Positions 54,774 to 63,744 are shown, counted from the first letter of the stretch. The stretch is DNA of 64,000 nucleotides from an uncultured Rhodopila sp. (GCF_903915725.1 NZ_CAIWTY010000034.1:1-64000), one strand, 5' to 3'. Numbers and translations: made by a program. Notes: generated by a model not told the origin, from the letters alone.

Positions 54774-56066
54774 CTACTTCCCGATGCAAAACTGCCGGAA
54801 TACCGTGTCCAGGATATCCTCCACACCGACATGGCCGGTGATTCGCCCCAACTCGCGCATCGCCAGGCGCAGATCCTCTCCCCGCAACTCCGGCAGTTCG
54901 GCCCGTTCGGCGTCTTCCAGGTGACCTGACGCTGCCAACAGCGCCGCCCGGTGCCGCGCCCGGGTCAATGGCGGAGCGCCCCGGGATTCCGTCATCCACC
55001 GCGCCGTGGAAGCGAGACCATTGCGAAGGTCAGCCATCCCCTCCCCTGTCTTCGCGCTGATCCGCACTGCCCCCGCCGGGCCTGGCAGTCCCATATCGGC
55101 TTTGTTCGCGACCAGAACGTGCCGGTCCGAGCCCGCCGGAACCGCTTCAGCCCCCGCCTCTACCACCGTCAGGACCAAATCGGCGTCCTCCGCCCTGGCC
55201 AGCGCCCGGCGAACCCCTTCCGCCTCGATGCTGTCCGTCGTCTCCCGCAAGCCGGCAGTATCGACCAGTGTCACCGGCACCCCGCCGAGGACAACGCGGG
55301 TCTCCAACGCATCCCGGGTGGTGCCGGGAACTGCCGAGACGATCGCTACGTCGCGTTCGGCCAAAGCGTTGATCAGAGTGGATTTTCCGACATTGGGTGC
55401 GCCCGTGATGGCGAAATACAGCCCCTCCCGCAGCTTCTCCCCACGTCCGGCATCGTCCAGATGATCGCGGATCTCCGCCCGGACGGCACGCAAGGTCGCC
55501 AGAAGCTGGTCCTCCACTTCCGGAGGCAGGTCCTCGTCCGGGAAATCGATCAGCGCCTCCTGATACGCCAATATCCCCCGCAGACGGTCCGCCCAGTCCT
55601 GGTAGATCGCGCCGAGCGCCCCCTCCATCTGGCGCAACGCCTGGCGCCGCTGCGCCTCGGTCTCCGCGGAGATCAGGTCATGCACCGCCTCCGCCTCGAC
55701 CAGATCCATACGGCCGTTCAGGAACGCCCGCCGGGTAAACTCCCCCGGTTCGGCCGGACGCAGGCCAGCCGCGACCAGAGCATCCGCGACCCCTTCGATC
55801 ACCGCACGGCCGCCATGCAAATGAAGCTCGGCGCAATCTTCACCGGTATAAGTGCCAGGGCCGGGGAACCACAGGACGAGCGCCTGATCCAACACGTCGC
55901 CCGACGCATCGCGCAACCGCCGCAGCGAGGCATGGCGTGGAACCGGCGTCGCGCCGCAGCAAAGCGCGGCTGTTGCCTGCCTGGCGCTTGGCCCGCTGAT
56001 CCGCATCACCGCAATGGCGGCGCGGGCGGAGCCGGACGCGAGGGCAAAAATCGTATCATCGCTCAT
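54774..56066 (-). CDS. mnmE: tRNA uridine-5-carboxymethylaminomethyl GTPase
   Basis: 430 residues from ATG 56066 (MSDDTIFALASG). The N-terminal tetrahydrofolate-binding domain has GTYTGEDCAELHLHGG, a helical domain follows, and the GTPase has G1 GAPNVGKSTL, G2/G3 GTTRDALE and DTAGLRET, and G4 NKAD. The C-terminal FCIGK provides the cysteine needed for modification. With MnmG it modifies wobble uridines. The frame is open to 56141, but the conserved start is 56066. bchE diverges from it. Confidence 0.96.
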   Translation of the reverse strand: MSDDTIFALASGSARAAIAVMRISGPSARQATAALCCGATPVPRHASLRRLRDASGDVLDQALVLWFPGPGTYTGEDCAELHLHGGRAVIEGVADALVAAGLRPAEPGEFTRRAFLNGRMDLVEAEAVHDLISAETEAQRRQALRQMEGALGAIYQDWADRLRGILAYQEALIDFPDEDLPPEVEDQLLATLRAVRAEIRDHLDDAGRGEKLREGLYFAITGAPNVGKSTLINALAERDVAIVSAVPGTTRDALETRVVLGGVPVTLVDTAGLRETTDSIEAEGVRRALARAEDADLVLTVVEAGAEAVPAGSDRHVLVANKADMGLPGPAGAVRISAKTGEGMADLRNGLASTARWMTESRGAPPLTRARHRAALLAASGHLEDAERAELPELRGEDLRLAMRELGRITGHVGVEDILDTVFRQFCIGK

Positions 56067-56127
56067 CGCGTAACCATAGCGGCTTTCGCGCCGCCCTGAA
56101 CCGCCCCGGCTGCTTAATCTATTGCCT

Positions 56128-56141
56128 TTGATCTGCGTCAA
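56128..56141. promoter_or_regulatory. FNR/FnrL-type box upstream of bchE
   Basis: TTGAT-CTGC-GTCAA matches the FNR/FixK dyad TTGA(T/C)-N4-(A/G)TCAA. Its centre is 63 nt before the bchE GTG. That position suits a class II site at -41.5, with transcription starting near 56176. Low-oxygen activation makes sense for the oxygen-independent cyclase. No PpsR-type TGT-N12-ACA palindrome was seen in the 131-nt gap. Confidence 0.65.
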
Positions 56142-56197
56142 TGTCAGGTGTCACCCCGACCGTCAACCATGCTTGACAGATCGGGAGGTCATTCAGC

Positions 56198-57904
56198 GTG
56201 CGTATCCTGCTCATTCATCCGAACTACCATTCCGGCGGCGCCGAGATTGCCGGCAACTGGCCGCCTGCCTGGGCCGCTTACCTCGCCGGATCGCTGAAAG
56301 CCGCCGGCTTCAGCGATCTGCGGTTCGTCGACGCGATGACCAACAACATCTCGGACGACGACCTGCGTGACATCATTAAGGCCGAACAGCCCGATATTGT
56401 CGGTTGCACCTGCATCACCCCCTCGATCTACAAGGCCGAGCGTGTGCTGCAGATCGCCAAGGAGGTCGCGCCGAAAACGGTGACGGTGCTCGGCGGCATC
56501 CACGCCACGTTCATGTATCAGCAGGTCCTCACCGAGGCGCCCTGGATCGACACCATCGTCCGCGGTGAGGGCGAGGAGATCCTGATCAACCTCGTCCGCC
56601 TGATCGACCAGGGCCGCTGGCCGGCCGATCGGCATGAGGTCAAGGGATTGGCGTTTACGGAAACGCTGGCTGAGGGTGCGCAGATCGTCGCCACGCCGGC
56701 CGCGCCCACAATCAAGGACCTGGACTCGATCGAAGCCGATTGGGGCATCCTGGAGTGGGATAAATATCGCTACATCCCGCTGAACTGCCGCGTCGCGATC
56801 CCGAACATGGCGCGTGGCTGTCCGTTCACCTGCTCCTTCTGCTCGCAGTGGAAGTTCTGGCGCGACTATCGCTTCCGCGACCCGATCAAGGTCGTGGACG
56901 AGATCGAGACCCTCTATAAGAAGTACGATATCGGCTTCTTTATCCTCGCGGATGAGGAACCGACGATCAATCGCAAGAAGTTCATCCAGTTCTGCGAGGC
57001 ATTGATCGAGCGCGGGCTGAACGAGAAGGTTCTGTGGGGCATCAACACCCGCGTGACCGACATCCTGCGCGACGAGGAATACCTGCCGCTGTACCGCAAG
57101 GCCGGCCTGATCCATGTGTCGCTCGGCACCGAAGCCGCGGCGCAGTTGAAGCTCGACCTGTTCAACAAAGAGACGAAAATCTCCGACAACAAGAAGGCGA
57201 TCCAGCTGCTGCGCGACGCCGGCATCGTTGTCGAAGCGCAGTTCATCGTCGGGCTTGAGAACGAGACGGCCGAGACGCTGGAAGAGACCTACCGCATGGC
57301 GGTGGAATGGGGTCCCGACCTGGCGAACTGGTCGATGTATACGCCGTGGCCGTTCACCTCGCTGTTCCAGGAGATGAAGGACAAGGTCGAGATCTTCGAC
57401 TTCGACAAGTACAACTTCGTTACGCCGATCATGAAGCCCAATGCGATGGATCGCAGTGAGCTGCTGGATCGCGTGATGAACAACTACCGCCGCTTCTACA
57501 TGAAGAAGGCGCTGTTCCACTACCCGTGGGCCGGCAAGGGCGCGCGGCGGCGCTATCTGCTGGGCTGCCTGAAGGCCTTCCTCAAGTCCGGTTTCGAACG
57601 CAAGTTCTACGATCTCGGCAAGGTCGGCTATTGGGGACCGCAGTCGAAGAAGAAGGTCAACTTCCACTTCGACGAGGGCCGCAAGCTGGCCGAGGCGCAG
57701 ACCAGCGACTGGATTGCCGCGGCCGACACCTCGCGCAAGGCGAAGCCGTTGATTCCGTTGTCGGCGGTTTCCGCTTGCGGCGGCGGGCGCGACCAGATGG
57801 ACGCGATCGAAGCCAGCGGCGCGAAGGCGCCGGCGGTGGTGATGGCCTGCGGTGGCGGCACCGAGCAGATGGCCGAGACCGATGACGCAGCCGGCGCGGA
57901 TTGA
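56198..57904 (+). CDS. bchE: Anaerobic Mg-protoporphyrin IX monomethyl ester cyclase
   Basis: A 568-residue B12-dependent radical SAM enzyme that closes the isocyclic ring of bacteriochlorophyll without oxygen. The start is GTG 56198 with GGGAGG 11-12 nt upstream. The opening [20 protein letters not shown] is diagnostic. A cobalamin-binding domain covers about 1-150 and the radical SAM cluster is Cys208/212/215 in [25 protein letters not shown] lies near 390. The C-terminus carries two copies of ACGGG-x-x-QM (Cys527 and Cys551, 24 residues apart). bchJ starts just after the stop. Confidence 0.95.
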   Translation: MRILLIHPNYHSGGAEIAGNWPPAWAAYLAGSLKAAGFSDLRFVDAMTNNISDDDLRDIIKAEQPDIVGCTCITPSIYKAERVLQIAKEVAPKTVTVLGGIHATFMYQQVLTEAPWIDTIVRGEGEEILINLVRLIDQGRWPADRHEVKGLAFTETLAEGAQIVATPAAPTIKDLDSIEADWGILEWDKYRYIPLNCRVAIPNMARGCPFTCSFCSQWKFWRDYRFRDPIKVVDEIETLYKKYDIGFFILADEEPTINRKKFIQFCEALIERGLNEKVLWGINTRVTDILRDEEYLPLYRKAGLIHVSLGTEAAAQLKLDLFNKETKISDNKKAIQLLRDAGIVVEAQFIVGLENETAETLEETYRMAVEWGPDLANWSMYTPWPFTSLFQEMKDKVEIFDFDKYNFVTPIMKPNAMDRSELLDRVMNNYRRFYMKKALFHYPWAGKGARRRYLLGCLKAFLKSGFERKFYDLGKVGYWGPQSKKKVNFHFDEGRKLAEAQTSDWIAAADTSRKAKPLIPLSAVSACGGGRDQMDAIEASGAKAPAVVMACGGGTEQMAETDDAAGAD

Positions 57905-57911
57905 TCGTTCG

Positions 57912-58526
57912 ATGCACGGGCTGACCGATGACCCCTCGATACCCGGGGTCATCGGACCGAACTCCGTCCTTCAGCTAATCGAGGCGCTGAAGGACGCGGG
58001 ACTGTACGAGGTATGCGCCCCGGTCTTCGCGACGGCCGGGGTGGCGGACTGGTTGATCGACCCGCCTGAGAAAATGGTCGATCAGCGCCGCGTCGCCCGG
58101 CTGCATCAGGCGATTCGGGCGGTGTCCTCGCCTGAGGAGGGCATCGCGCTGATGGCCGAATCCGGGCGGCTGACCGCGGACTACATCCTGGCCAACCGCA
58201 TCCCCAAGCCGGCGCAGGTGCTGCTGAAGCTGCTGCCGGCGAGGCTGGCGGCGATGGCGTTCGTGCCGGCGATCAAGGCTCATTCCTGGACCTTCGCCGG
58301 GACGGGCAAGTTCACCGGCAAGGCGGGATCGCCGACGGTGTTCACCCTGACCGGCAATCCACTCTGCGCGGGCGAGCGTGCCTCCAAGCCGGTCTGCACG
58401 TGGCATGCCGCGGTGTTCCAGCGGCTGTTCCAGGTTCTGGTGTCACCCCGTGCCCGTGCCGTCGAGACGGATTGCGAGGCTTGCGGCGGTCCGTTCTGCC
58501 GTTTCGAGGTGGATTGGCGGAAATAG
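57912..58526 (+). CDS. bchJ: Bacteriochlorophyll 4-vinyl reductase family protein
   Basis: About 204 residues from ATG 57912 (MHGLTDDPSIPGVIGPNSVL); ATG 57882 and GTG 57852, overlapping bchE, are also possible. It contains a V4R domain with the closing cysteine-rich motif ETDCEACGGPFCRFEVDW. It resembles BchJ, associated with 8-vinyl reduction or substrate delivery in bacteriochlorophyll synthesis. The annotated reductase activity has been questioned, since true vinyl reductases such as BciA are known. It forms an operon with bchE. Confidence 0.88.
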   Translation: MHGLTDDPSIPGVIGPNSVLQLIEALKDAGLYEVCAPVFATAGVADWLIDPPEKMVDQRRVARLHQAIRAVSSPEEGIALMAESGRLTADYILANRIPKPAQVLLKLLPARLAAMAFVPAIKAHSWTFAGTGKFTGKAGSPTVFTLTGNPLCAGERASKPVCTWHAAVFQRLFQVLVSPRARAVETDCEACGGPFCRFEVDWRK

Positions 58527-58594
58527 GGTCGCGTTAAGCCGATCTTAACTATTTGGCGGTTTTGTGGGGGCGCAAGAAGGATGTGCGCCGCTGC

Positions 58595-58924
58595 ATGCTG
58601 CTCCCCGGAACCCTCCGCGCACTGAAAGGCCACCATGACGGCATTGTCACGGTGGCCTGCCTCGGCGCGTGTTTGACTGCGATTGAATGCGGTGTGCCCG
58701 CATGGGCGTCAATAGCGGCCCTTGCGATGTCTTTGGGCGTATCACATCTTCGAGCAACGACGAAGGAACGTCATATTGAGGCGCTTGCGCGTCGACAAAT
58801 GATAGATGCAATGGTTAGGCTTGCGACCATTGAGAACAACCGGTCAGTGGCCGTGCCTCGGTCTGGACGCAAACCGCGCTCGGCCGTACGGCAACTGGAA
58901 GATGATGAAGGTTATCAGCGATGA
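58595..58924 (+). CDS. Small membrane hypothetical protein (first of coupled pair)
   Basis: About 109 residues from ATG 58595 (MLLPGTLRALKGHHDGIVTV); the frame is open to TTG 58553, and AAGAAGGA just before 58583 also makes GTG 58583 possible. Two hydrophobic helices (GIVTVACLGACLTAIECGV and ASIAALAMSLGVSHL) precede a basic, polar tail (RHIEALARRQMIDAMVRLAT). The stop overlaps the next ATG by 4 nt. No family recognised. It lies 69 nt after bchJ and may be co-transcribed. Confidence 0.6.
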   Translation: MLLPGTLRALKGHHDGIVTVACLGACLTAIECGVPAWASIAALAMSLGVSHLRATTKERHIEALARRQMIDAMVRLATIENNRSVAVPRSGRKPRSAVRQLEDDEGYQR

Positions 58925-59160
58925 ACCTGCTATCAACTGACCTTGCGGCTATCGTGGCGGCCATGCTTGTGGCGGTTTCCGCGTGGGCCATTCGCTCGCA
59001 ATCCCATGCCCGGCACGAAGCCCGCGTCAGGCTGCTGCGGGAAACCACGGAGTCGCTCCATCGGAAAGCGGAGGAAGCTGCCCGGTTCCGCTCGGTGGGG
59101 GAAATGCCGATGCAGGGTCCTTCAACGCCAAGCAGGCCGTCTCAGGTCTTTCCGGCGTAG
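58921..59160 (+). CDS. Small single-span membrane hypothetical protein (second of coupled pair)
   Basis: A 79-residue frame begins at ATG 58921, overlapping the previous stop (ATGA). One N-terminal membrane helix (LAAIVAAMLVAVSAWAIRS) is followed by an amphipathic, charged segment (HEARVRLLRETTESLHRKAE). It resembles a signal-anchored coiled-coil peptide. Its end overlaps the convergent DUF169 gene by 19 nt. Function is unknown; a phage lysis pair was considered but no other phage gene is nearby. Confidence 0.55.
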   Translation: MNLLSTDLAAIVAAMLVAVSAWAIRSQSHARHEARVRLLRETTESLHRKAEEAARFRSVGEMPMQGPSTPSRPSQVFPA

Positions 59161-59948
59161 CTTTTCGCCATCCCCTCGCCCGGTTCGGCCTGCGGGCCGA
59201 ACGGCATGATCGGGTAGCGCAGGCCGGCTTTCGACAGGCCGTGCAGCCCGATCACCGCGCGTTGCAGATCCTCCGGCGGGCAGGCCATGAGCATCTCGTC
59301 GTCCGCGACGCCGCCATACCGGCGCTCGGCGTAGCACGGGATCGACAGGCTGACCTTGCGGTTTTTCAGCGCGCTGCCCCAGCTATCGGCGCAGGCGCTT
59401 TCACCGGTGATGCTGAAATCGTAGCGCTGGTAGTTGCGCCATTGCAGGCCGTTGATGAACAGGATCATCTGCGCCGGGTTGCCGTAAAACAGGCACACAT
59501 CCGGCGGGTCCAGCCGCCCGGTGCGCAGCGGTGAAATTGCCAGGCCGTTATATGTCCCTGCCGGCACGCGCGGCATTTGCGCCTGATGCGCGGCGGCGGC
59601 GTCGCGGTTCTCGAACCACACGCCCTCCATCTTGCGGCCGGAGGTGTAGATCTCGCCGGGAGCGTCCAGACCGATGACGCTGCTGCAGCTTGAGAACGGT
59701 GGCACGTTTTCGGTGGTAATGCCGAGGGTGAAGCCCGCCATGCGGGACTGGGTGACGAGCTGGCAGGTCGAGAAGGTTTTTCCCGGCGCCGGGCGCCGCA
59801 GGCCGGGGATGGCTTCCATCTCGGCGACGTCGGCGAACAGCTTCATGCCGATGGGAAAGGTGCGCAGCTTCAGCAACTGGTTGAGTTGCTCCGCCAGTTC
59901 GGCCATCGCCTTGCCGTCCAGCGGCTGCGTCGTAGACACGTCGTTCAT
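59142..59948 (-). CDS. DUF169 domain protein
   Basis: 268 residues. Conserved features include LLKLRTFPIGMKLFADVAEM (about 27-46), GKTFSTCQLVTQSRMAGFTL with a conserved cysteine, PPFSSCSSVIGL and SITGESACADSWG, plus CYAERRYGGVADDEM. The conserved cysteines (about residues 63, 87-88, 185 and 204) suggest cofactor or metal binding. DUF169 has no settled biochemical function that I can cite. Its position next to bchEJ makes a role in pigment or corrinoid/tetrapyrrole handling a hypothesis only. Confidence 0.88.
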   Translation of the reverse strand: MNDVSTTQPLDGKAMAELAEQLNQLLKLRTFPIGMKLFADVAEMEAIPGLRRPAPGKTFSTCQLVTQSRMAGFTLGITTENVPPFSSCSSVIGLDAPGEIYTSGRKMEGVWFENRDAAAAHQAQMPRVPAGTYNGLAISPLRTGRLDPPDVCLFYGNPAQMILFINGLQWRNYQRYDFSITGESACADSWGSALKNRKVSLSIPCYAERRYGGVADDEMLMACPPEDLQRAVIGLHGLSKAGLRYPIMPFGPQAEPGEGMAKSYAGKT

Positions 59949-60008
59949 GGCCTGTTGCCTCCTGCGCGCTCATGGTGCCATGACGCGCGTCCGAGGGAAA
60001 CTCGACCG

Positions 60009-60233
60009 TCAGGCGGGAACGATCTCCAGCCGGCGCTCTATCCGGTCAAGCCGGACTTCGATACGGTCGATCCGCTCGGATTGCGCAGCGAAGTCGCCAT
60101 GCAGGAGGACAACCTTGGTTTCCAGCGACGTTACGCGCCGCCCGATGTCTCCAACGGCCGATGCCAGGCGATCGAGCTTTTCATCAATCCTGCGAAGATA
60201 GACCAGTATCAGGTTGTCAGGCTCTTCGCTCAT
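60009..60233 (-). CDS. Small coiled-coil hypothetical protein
   Basis: 74 residues from ATG 60233 (MSEEPDNLILVYLRRIDEKL); alternative starts at 60245 and 60308 are less supported by ribosome sites. The whole protein is a heptad-patterned helix (LDRLASAVGDIGRRVTSLET, RIDRIEVRLDRIERRLEIV). Similar short coiled-coil proteins are widespread in alphaproteobacteria without assigned function. It follows the sterol-desaturase-family gene on the same strand. Confidence 0.75.
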   Translation of the reverse strand: MSEEPDNLILVYLRRIDEKLDRLASAVGDIGRRVTSLETKVVLLHGDFAAQSERIDRIEVRLDRIERRLEIVPA

Positions 60234-60308
60234 TCCATGCTCCATCGACAGCGTGCCGACATTATCCAATATATGTGTTAACAAGCGGTTAAGGAAGCGC
60301 CCGCGCAA

Positions 60309-61232
60309 TCACATTCCGTGCCGCACCAGCCGCCGCAGTCCCGCCATCTGCTGCTCCGCCCACGTCCCGGTGGCCAGTGCCTCCTCCCCCGACGGGTCGC
60401 CCGTGCGCACGTACTCGCGGGAAAAATCCGCAGTCCGGAACAGCATGTCCCACCACGGCAGCACCGCCCCGTAATTGCAGCTTCGCTGCCCCGCCGCCAG
60501 CACCCCGTGATGCGCGCGGTGGAATCGCGGCGAGATCAGCAGACGCTCCCCCAGCCAGCCGAACGACAGCCGCACGTTGGCGTGCGAGAGAGACTCCAGG
60601 AACCGCAGCACCAATACCAGCAGTGGAAACTGCAGCGGCGGCACGCCGATCAGCAGAGCGATGACGCCGAACCAGACAAAGGCGATCAGATCGTCCAGGA
60701 CATGATTCCGGTCATCCGACCAGAACGTCATCTGCCGCTGCGCATGGTGCAGCGAGTGCAGCGCCCACCACCAGCGAAACCGATGCGCCAGCCAATGCCG
60801 CCAGTAATCCGCAAAGTCCAGGATGATTGCATAAATAACGAACACCAGAACCTGCTGCCCGAGCAGCGCCGGAAACAGCCCCTCCAGCGTCGGGGGCACC
60901 CAGCCCTGATCGGCCATCCAGCCGCTGACCGCCACCTGGGCGCGGTAGAACAGCACGTAAGTAACGAACGGCAACACGCCGACGCGCGACAGCAGCGTGT
61001 ACAGCACATCGACCCAAACGGCCTGGCTGTCCGGCCAGCGCTCCACCGGCCGCCAGCGCTCCAGCGGCAGGCAGACGGCGAAGGTCAACACCACCTGGGC
61101 GATGCCGTACAGGGCGAACAGCGCCCAGCCGTACGACACGTCCTCCCAGTTCATCAGTCCCAGCCAATACAGCGCCGGGATCAGCGCATGCTCTTCAAGC
61201 CACCCGGCGGCGAGGTCGAACGGATCGCCCAT
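60309..61232 (-). CDS. Sterol desaturase/fatty acid hydroxylase family protein
   Basis: 307 residues with about six membrane helices and the three histidine boxes of the di-iron superfamily: YWRHWLAHRF (about 143-152), ALHSLHHAQR (about 157-166) and PRFHRAHHGV (about 237-246). Such enzymes hydroxylate or desaturate lipids, hopanoids or carotenoids. The substrate is unknown. It overlaps the YncE-like gene by one base (61232), so the two are coupled. A link to hopanoid or carotenoid metabolism would fit a phototroph but is inference. Confidence 0.9.
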   Translation of the reverse strand: MGDPFDLAAGWLEEHALIPALYWLGLMNWEDVSYGWALFALYGIAQVVLTFAVCLPLERWRPVERWPDSQAVWVDVLYTLLSRVGVLPFVTYVLFYRAQVAVSGWMADQGWVPPTLEGLFPALLGQQVLVFVIYAIILDFADYWRHWLAHRFRWWWALHSLHHAQRQMTFWSDDRNHVLDDLIAFVWFGVIALLIGVPPLQFPLLVLVLRFLESLSHANVRLSFGWLGERLLISPRFHRAHHGVLAAGQRSCNYGAVLPWWDMLFRTADFSREYVRTGDPSGEEALATGTWAEQQMAGLRRLVRHGM

Positions 61233-62200
61233 CAGCGGCTGGAGACCACCATCGGCGACGGAGCCCGGGCGTTCAGGAACAGCCCGTGCGGAGAGCGCCC
61301 CACCGCGATCGTCTCAAAGGTTCCCGTGACCGGATCGAGCACCGCCACGCTCTCCGCCCAACGCCGGGTGATCCAGAGCTTGCCGCCGGGCGCGAAATCG
61401 ATGTCGTCCGGACCGCCGGGGACGGAATAGCTGCGAATGACCTTCAGCGTCGCGGCGTCCACCGAGACGGTCGTCCCGCCGGCCCGGTCGTTGACCCACA
61501 GGATCTTCCGGTCGGGCGACAGGAACAACTGATGCACGCCTTTGCCGGTGACGATGCGGTCCACCACCTTGCCGTCCACCGGATCCACCACGGCGACGTA
61601 GTCGGTGCCCATATCGGCCACCAGCACGCGGCCGTTCAGCCACAGCACGCCGGCGGGCGTCTTGCCGACGGGCACGGTCCATTTCTCGGTCATGGTCCGC
61701 AGGTCGAACGCCGCCAGCTTGTCGCTGTCCTGCAGGCTGACGAACACGGTGGAGGAATCCGGCGACCAGGTCAGGTGGCTCGGCGTCGCCACCACCGGGA
61801 AGCGTTTCAGCAGCTTCATGCTGGCAGCATCGTAGATATCCACCTGGTTGCGCGCCAGGCCGTTCACCCCGAGGAACTTCGCATCCGGACTGAACTGCAA
61901 CTGATACGGGTCCGCCACCGGCAGGCGCTTCTGCACCTCCCCGGTGTTCGGATCGATGAACATGATCTGGTTGCCGGCGGTGTCGCCCACCAGCAGGCTC
62001 TTGCCGTCGGGGCTGAGGATCAGGTGATGCGGCTCCCGCAGGCTGGGGATGCGGCGCACTTCCTTTTGTGTCGCCATGTCGATGACGCTGATCGAGGCGC
62101 CGTTCGAATTCACCACGAAGGCGATGCCGGCCGCCCGGGCCGAGGCGGCAAAACCGCCGATGGCGGCAACGCAGAAGAATGCAAGGCAAAGGCGCCGCAT
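61232..62200 (-). CDS. YncE-type YVTN beta-propeller protein, exported
   Basis: 322 residues from ATG 62200 (MRRLCLAFFCVAAIGGFAAS), a signal peptide cleaved after ARAAG. About seven repeats of the YVTN type follow, for example SISVIDMATQKEVRRIPSL, HHLILSPDGKSLLVGDTAG and PDDIDFAPGGKLWITRRWAE. The frame is open to 62404, but the signal peptide fixes the start. It is likely periplasmic; YncE-like propellers bind DNA or proteins, or serve as quinoprotein-like scaffolds. It is followed directly by the desaturase gene. Confidence 0.88.
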   Translation of the reverse strand: MRRLCLAFFCVAAIGGFAASARAAGIAFVVNSNGASISVIDMATQKEVRRIPSLREPHHLILSPDGKSLLVGDTAGNQIMFIDPNTGEVQKRLPVADPYQLQFSPDAKFLGVNGLARNQVDIYDAASMKLLKRFPVVATPSHLTWSPDSSTVFVSLQDSDKLAAFDLRTMTEKWTVPVGKTPAGVLWLNGRVLVADMGTDYVAVVDPVDGKVVDRIVTGKGVHQLFLSPDRKILWVNDRAGGTTVSVDAATLKVIRSYSVPGGPDDIDFAPGGKLWITRRWAESVAVLDPVTGTFETIAVGRSPHGLFLNARAPSPMVVSSR

Positions 62201-62232
62201 GGGGTGCTCCGGCAAAGATGTGTGGCCGATGC

Positions 62233-63588
62233 CTAAACCTTCGGCGCGGAATCGGGCAAGGCCAATCGGGGCTGAGGAGCAAACACCGCGGCGGCGAGCG
62301 CGAACAGCACGCAGGCCGGGGTTGAGATCAGCACATTGTCGGTGACGGCATGGCAGGCTAACGCGGCAAACACCAGCCGCATGATCCGGCGGTCCGAGGC
62401 GCACAGGACGCGCGTATGGACAAAAACCCAGGCAGCGAACAGGCCGATGAAGGCCGCCCGGCCAACGTGTCCGCCCTCGACCTCCATGCGGAGGTACTCG
62501 TTATGGGCCGCCCAGGTGTGCAACATGCGGGCGATCGGGCCGTCCGGCGGGATCACCGCGTTGCCGGCGCCGATGCCCCAGCCGAACCAGGGGGATTGTG
62601 CCGAGGCTGCCTCGAACGCCGGCCATAACAGGCCGCGCCCGCTGAGGTCGCCGGCATAGTTGGTGACGACGTTGAACAGGCGGATGTCGGACAGGTCGCC
62701 GGCGAACAGCAGCAGCACAGGCGCAGCGGCCGTCCCGGCCAGGATCAGCAACAGGCGGCGGTGCAGCGGGAAGACGGTGGAGCGGATGGTCACGAGGCTT
62801 ATCCCGGTGACGGCAACGGCGTAGGCCAACGGGGCGCGGGCGCCGGTCAGCAGCAGGAGCGCGAAGTTCACCGCCAGAAGCGCCAGATCGCGGCGGCGGC
62901 CGTGGCGGTACAGCAGGATCAGGCAGGCATAGATCGCCGCCAGGCAGACTCCGGCCAGAAATGCCGGGTGCCCCAATCCGCCCAGCCGCGCGCCGCCGCT
63001 GTCAACGAACAGCGGCCTGATGCCGGCCATGGCCAGCGGCACCGAGGCGGCGATGGCGACGGATGGGCACCAGGCGACAGCCCGTATCATCGTGTGCGGC
63101 CAGTTGCGCGGCAGGCGGCAGAAGCAGAAGGCGAAGGGCGCGGCGGAGCCGACGAATGACCGGACGCTTTCGCCGGGGGTAAGGCCCGGGTGCAGCCCGT
63201 GCACCAAGCCGACGGCCAGCATTGCCAGGTAGGCCCAGGCCGGGTTGAGCGGGTCGAGCCGCGGGCCAAACCGCAGCGCGCAGATGCTCGCCAGGACGAT
63301 CCCGATGCCCTTGACCGCCGCTATTACCGGCTGGAACGTTTCGTCGCCCACCACGTCGGCGAAGGTCATTTCCAGGCTCATGCCGGTGACCAGCAGCCAG
63401 GCGACGCAGAAGCCGGTGGGGTGGAGGAACGCCAGGACGAGGATGCCGGCGATGATGCAGGCGGCCAGCGTGACCCAAAAGAAAGGCGGGACGATGAGGC
63501 CGCAGCCGAGCGCCACCGCCAGCAACAGGGCGGCGGCGGTCAAAGGAGCGGTGTCGGGGTGGTTGGACAGGCGCATCGGCAACATCAC
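62233..63588 (-). CDS. O-antigen ligase/polymerase (WzyC domain) family protein
   Basis: 451 residues, about 12 membrane helices, with the WzyC-type periplasmic loop between helices (DLSDIRLFNVVTNYAGDLSG, SPWFGWGIGAGNAVIP and AAHNEYLRMEVEGGHVGRAA). The last of these carries the conserved His/Glu motif. It ligates or polymerises lipid-linked glycans. It is 18 kb from the XrtA locus, which lacks an obvious polymerase, so it could serve that pathway; this is speculation. The start is ATG 63588 or the next Met codon. Confidence 0.9.
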   Translation of the reverse strand: MMLPMRLSNHPDTAPLTAAALLLAVALGCGLIVPPFFWVTLAACIIAGILVLAFLHPTGFCVAWLLVTGMSLEMTFADVVGDETFQPVIAAVKGIGIVLASICALRFGPRLDPLNPAWAYLAMLAVGLVHGLHPGLTPGESVRSFVGSAAPFAFCFCRLPRNWPHTMIRAVAWCPSVAIAASVPLAMAGIRPLFVDSGGARLGGLGHPAFLAGVCLAAIYACLILLYRHGRRRDLALLAVNFALLLLTGARAPLAYAVAVTGISLVTIRSTVFPLHRRLLLILAGTAAAPVLLLFAGDLSDIRLFNVVTNYAGDLSGRGLLWPAFEAASAQSPWFGWGIGAGNAVIPPDGPIARMLHTWAAHNEYLRMEVEGGHVGRAAFIGLFAAWVFVHTRVLCASDRRIMRLVFAALACHAVTDNVLISTPACVLFALAAAVFAPQPRLALPDSAPKV

Positions 63589-63744
63589 GCGCCGGTATGC
63601 CCGAAAAAGATGAATAAAAGGTTTACGTGCAGCGGCGGATTGTCACGCCGGCTCACTTGCAGAGGCGGTGAGGCCGTTTCGGAACTCTGACCGAGACGCG
63701 CTTCACGACCCTGGCGATGCGAGCCTGTCGGATGGAAATATCCT
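63589..63744. other. Non-coding gap before the putative small RNA
   Basis: No supported gene. It contains the divergent control region for the O-antigen-ligase-like gene and, near 63720-63744, GGATGGAAATATCC, a short dyad that could be part of a promoter or operator for the downstream RNA. Confidence 0.35.

Noticed and set aside
58595-59160. Phage holin/spanin pair
   Set aside because: No endolysin or other phage genes nearby and no lipobox in the second protein; left as unknown.
63190-63690. 166-codon frame antisense to the O-antigen ligase gene
   Set aside because: Gln/Asp/Gly-rich shadow of a membrane protein gene with no domain.
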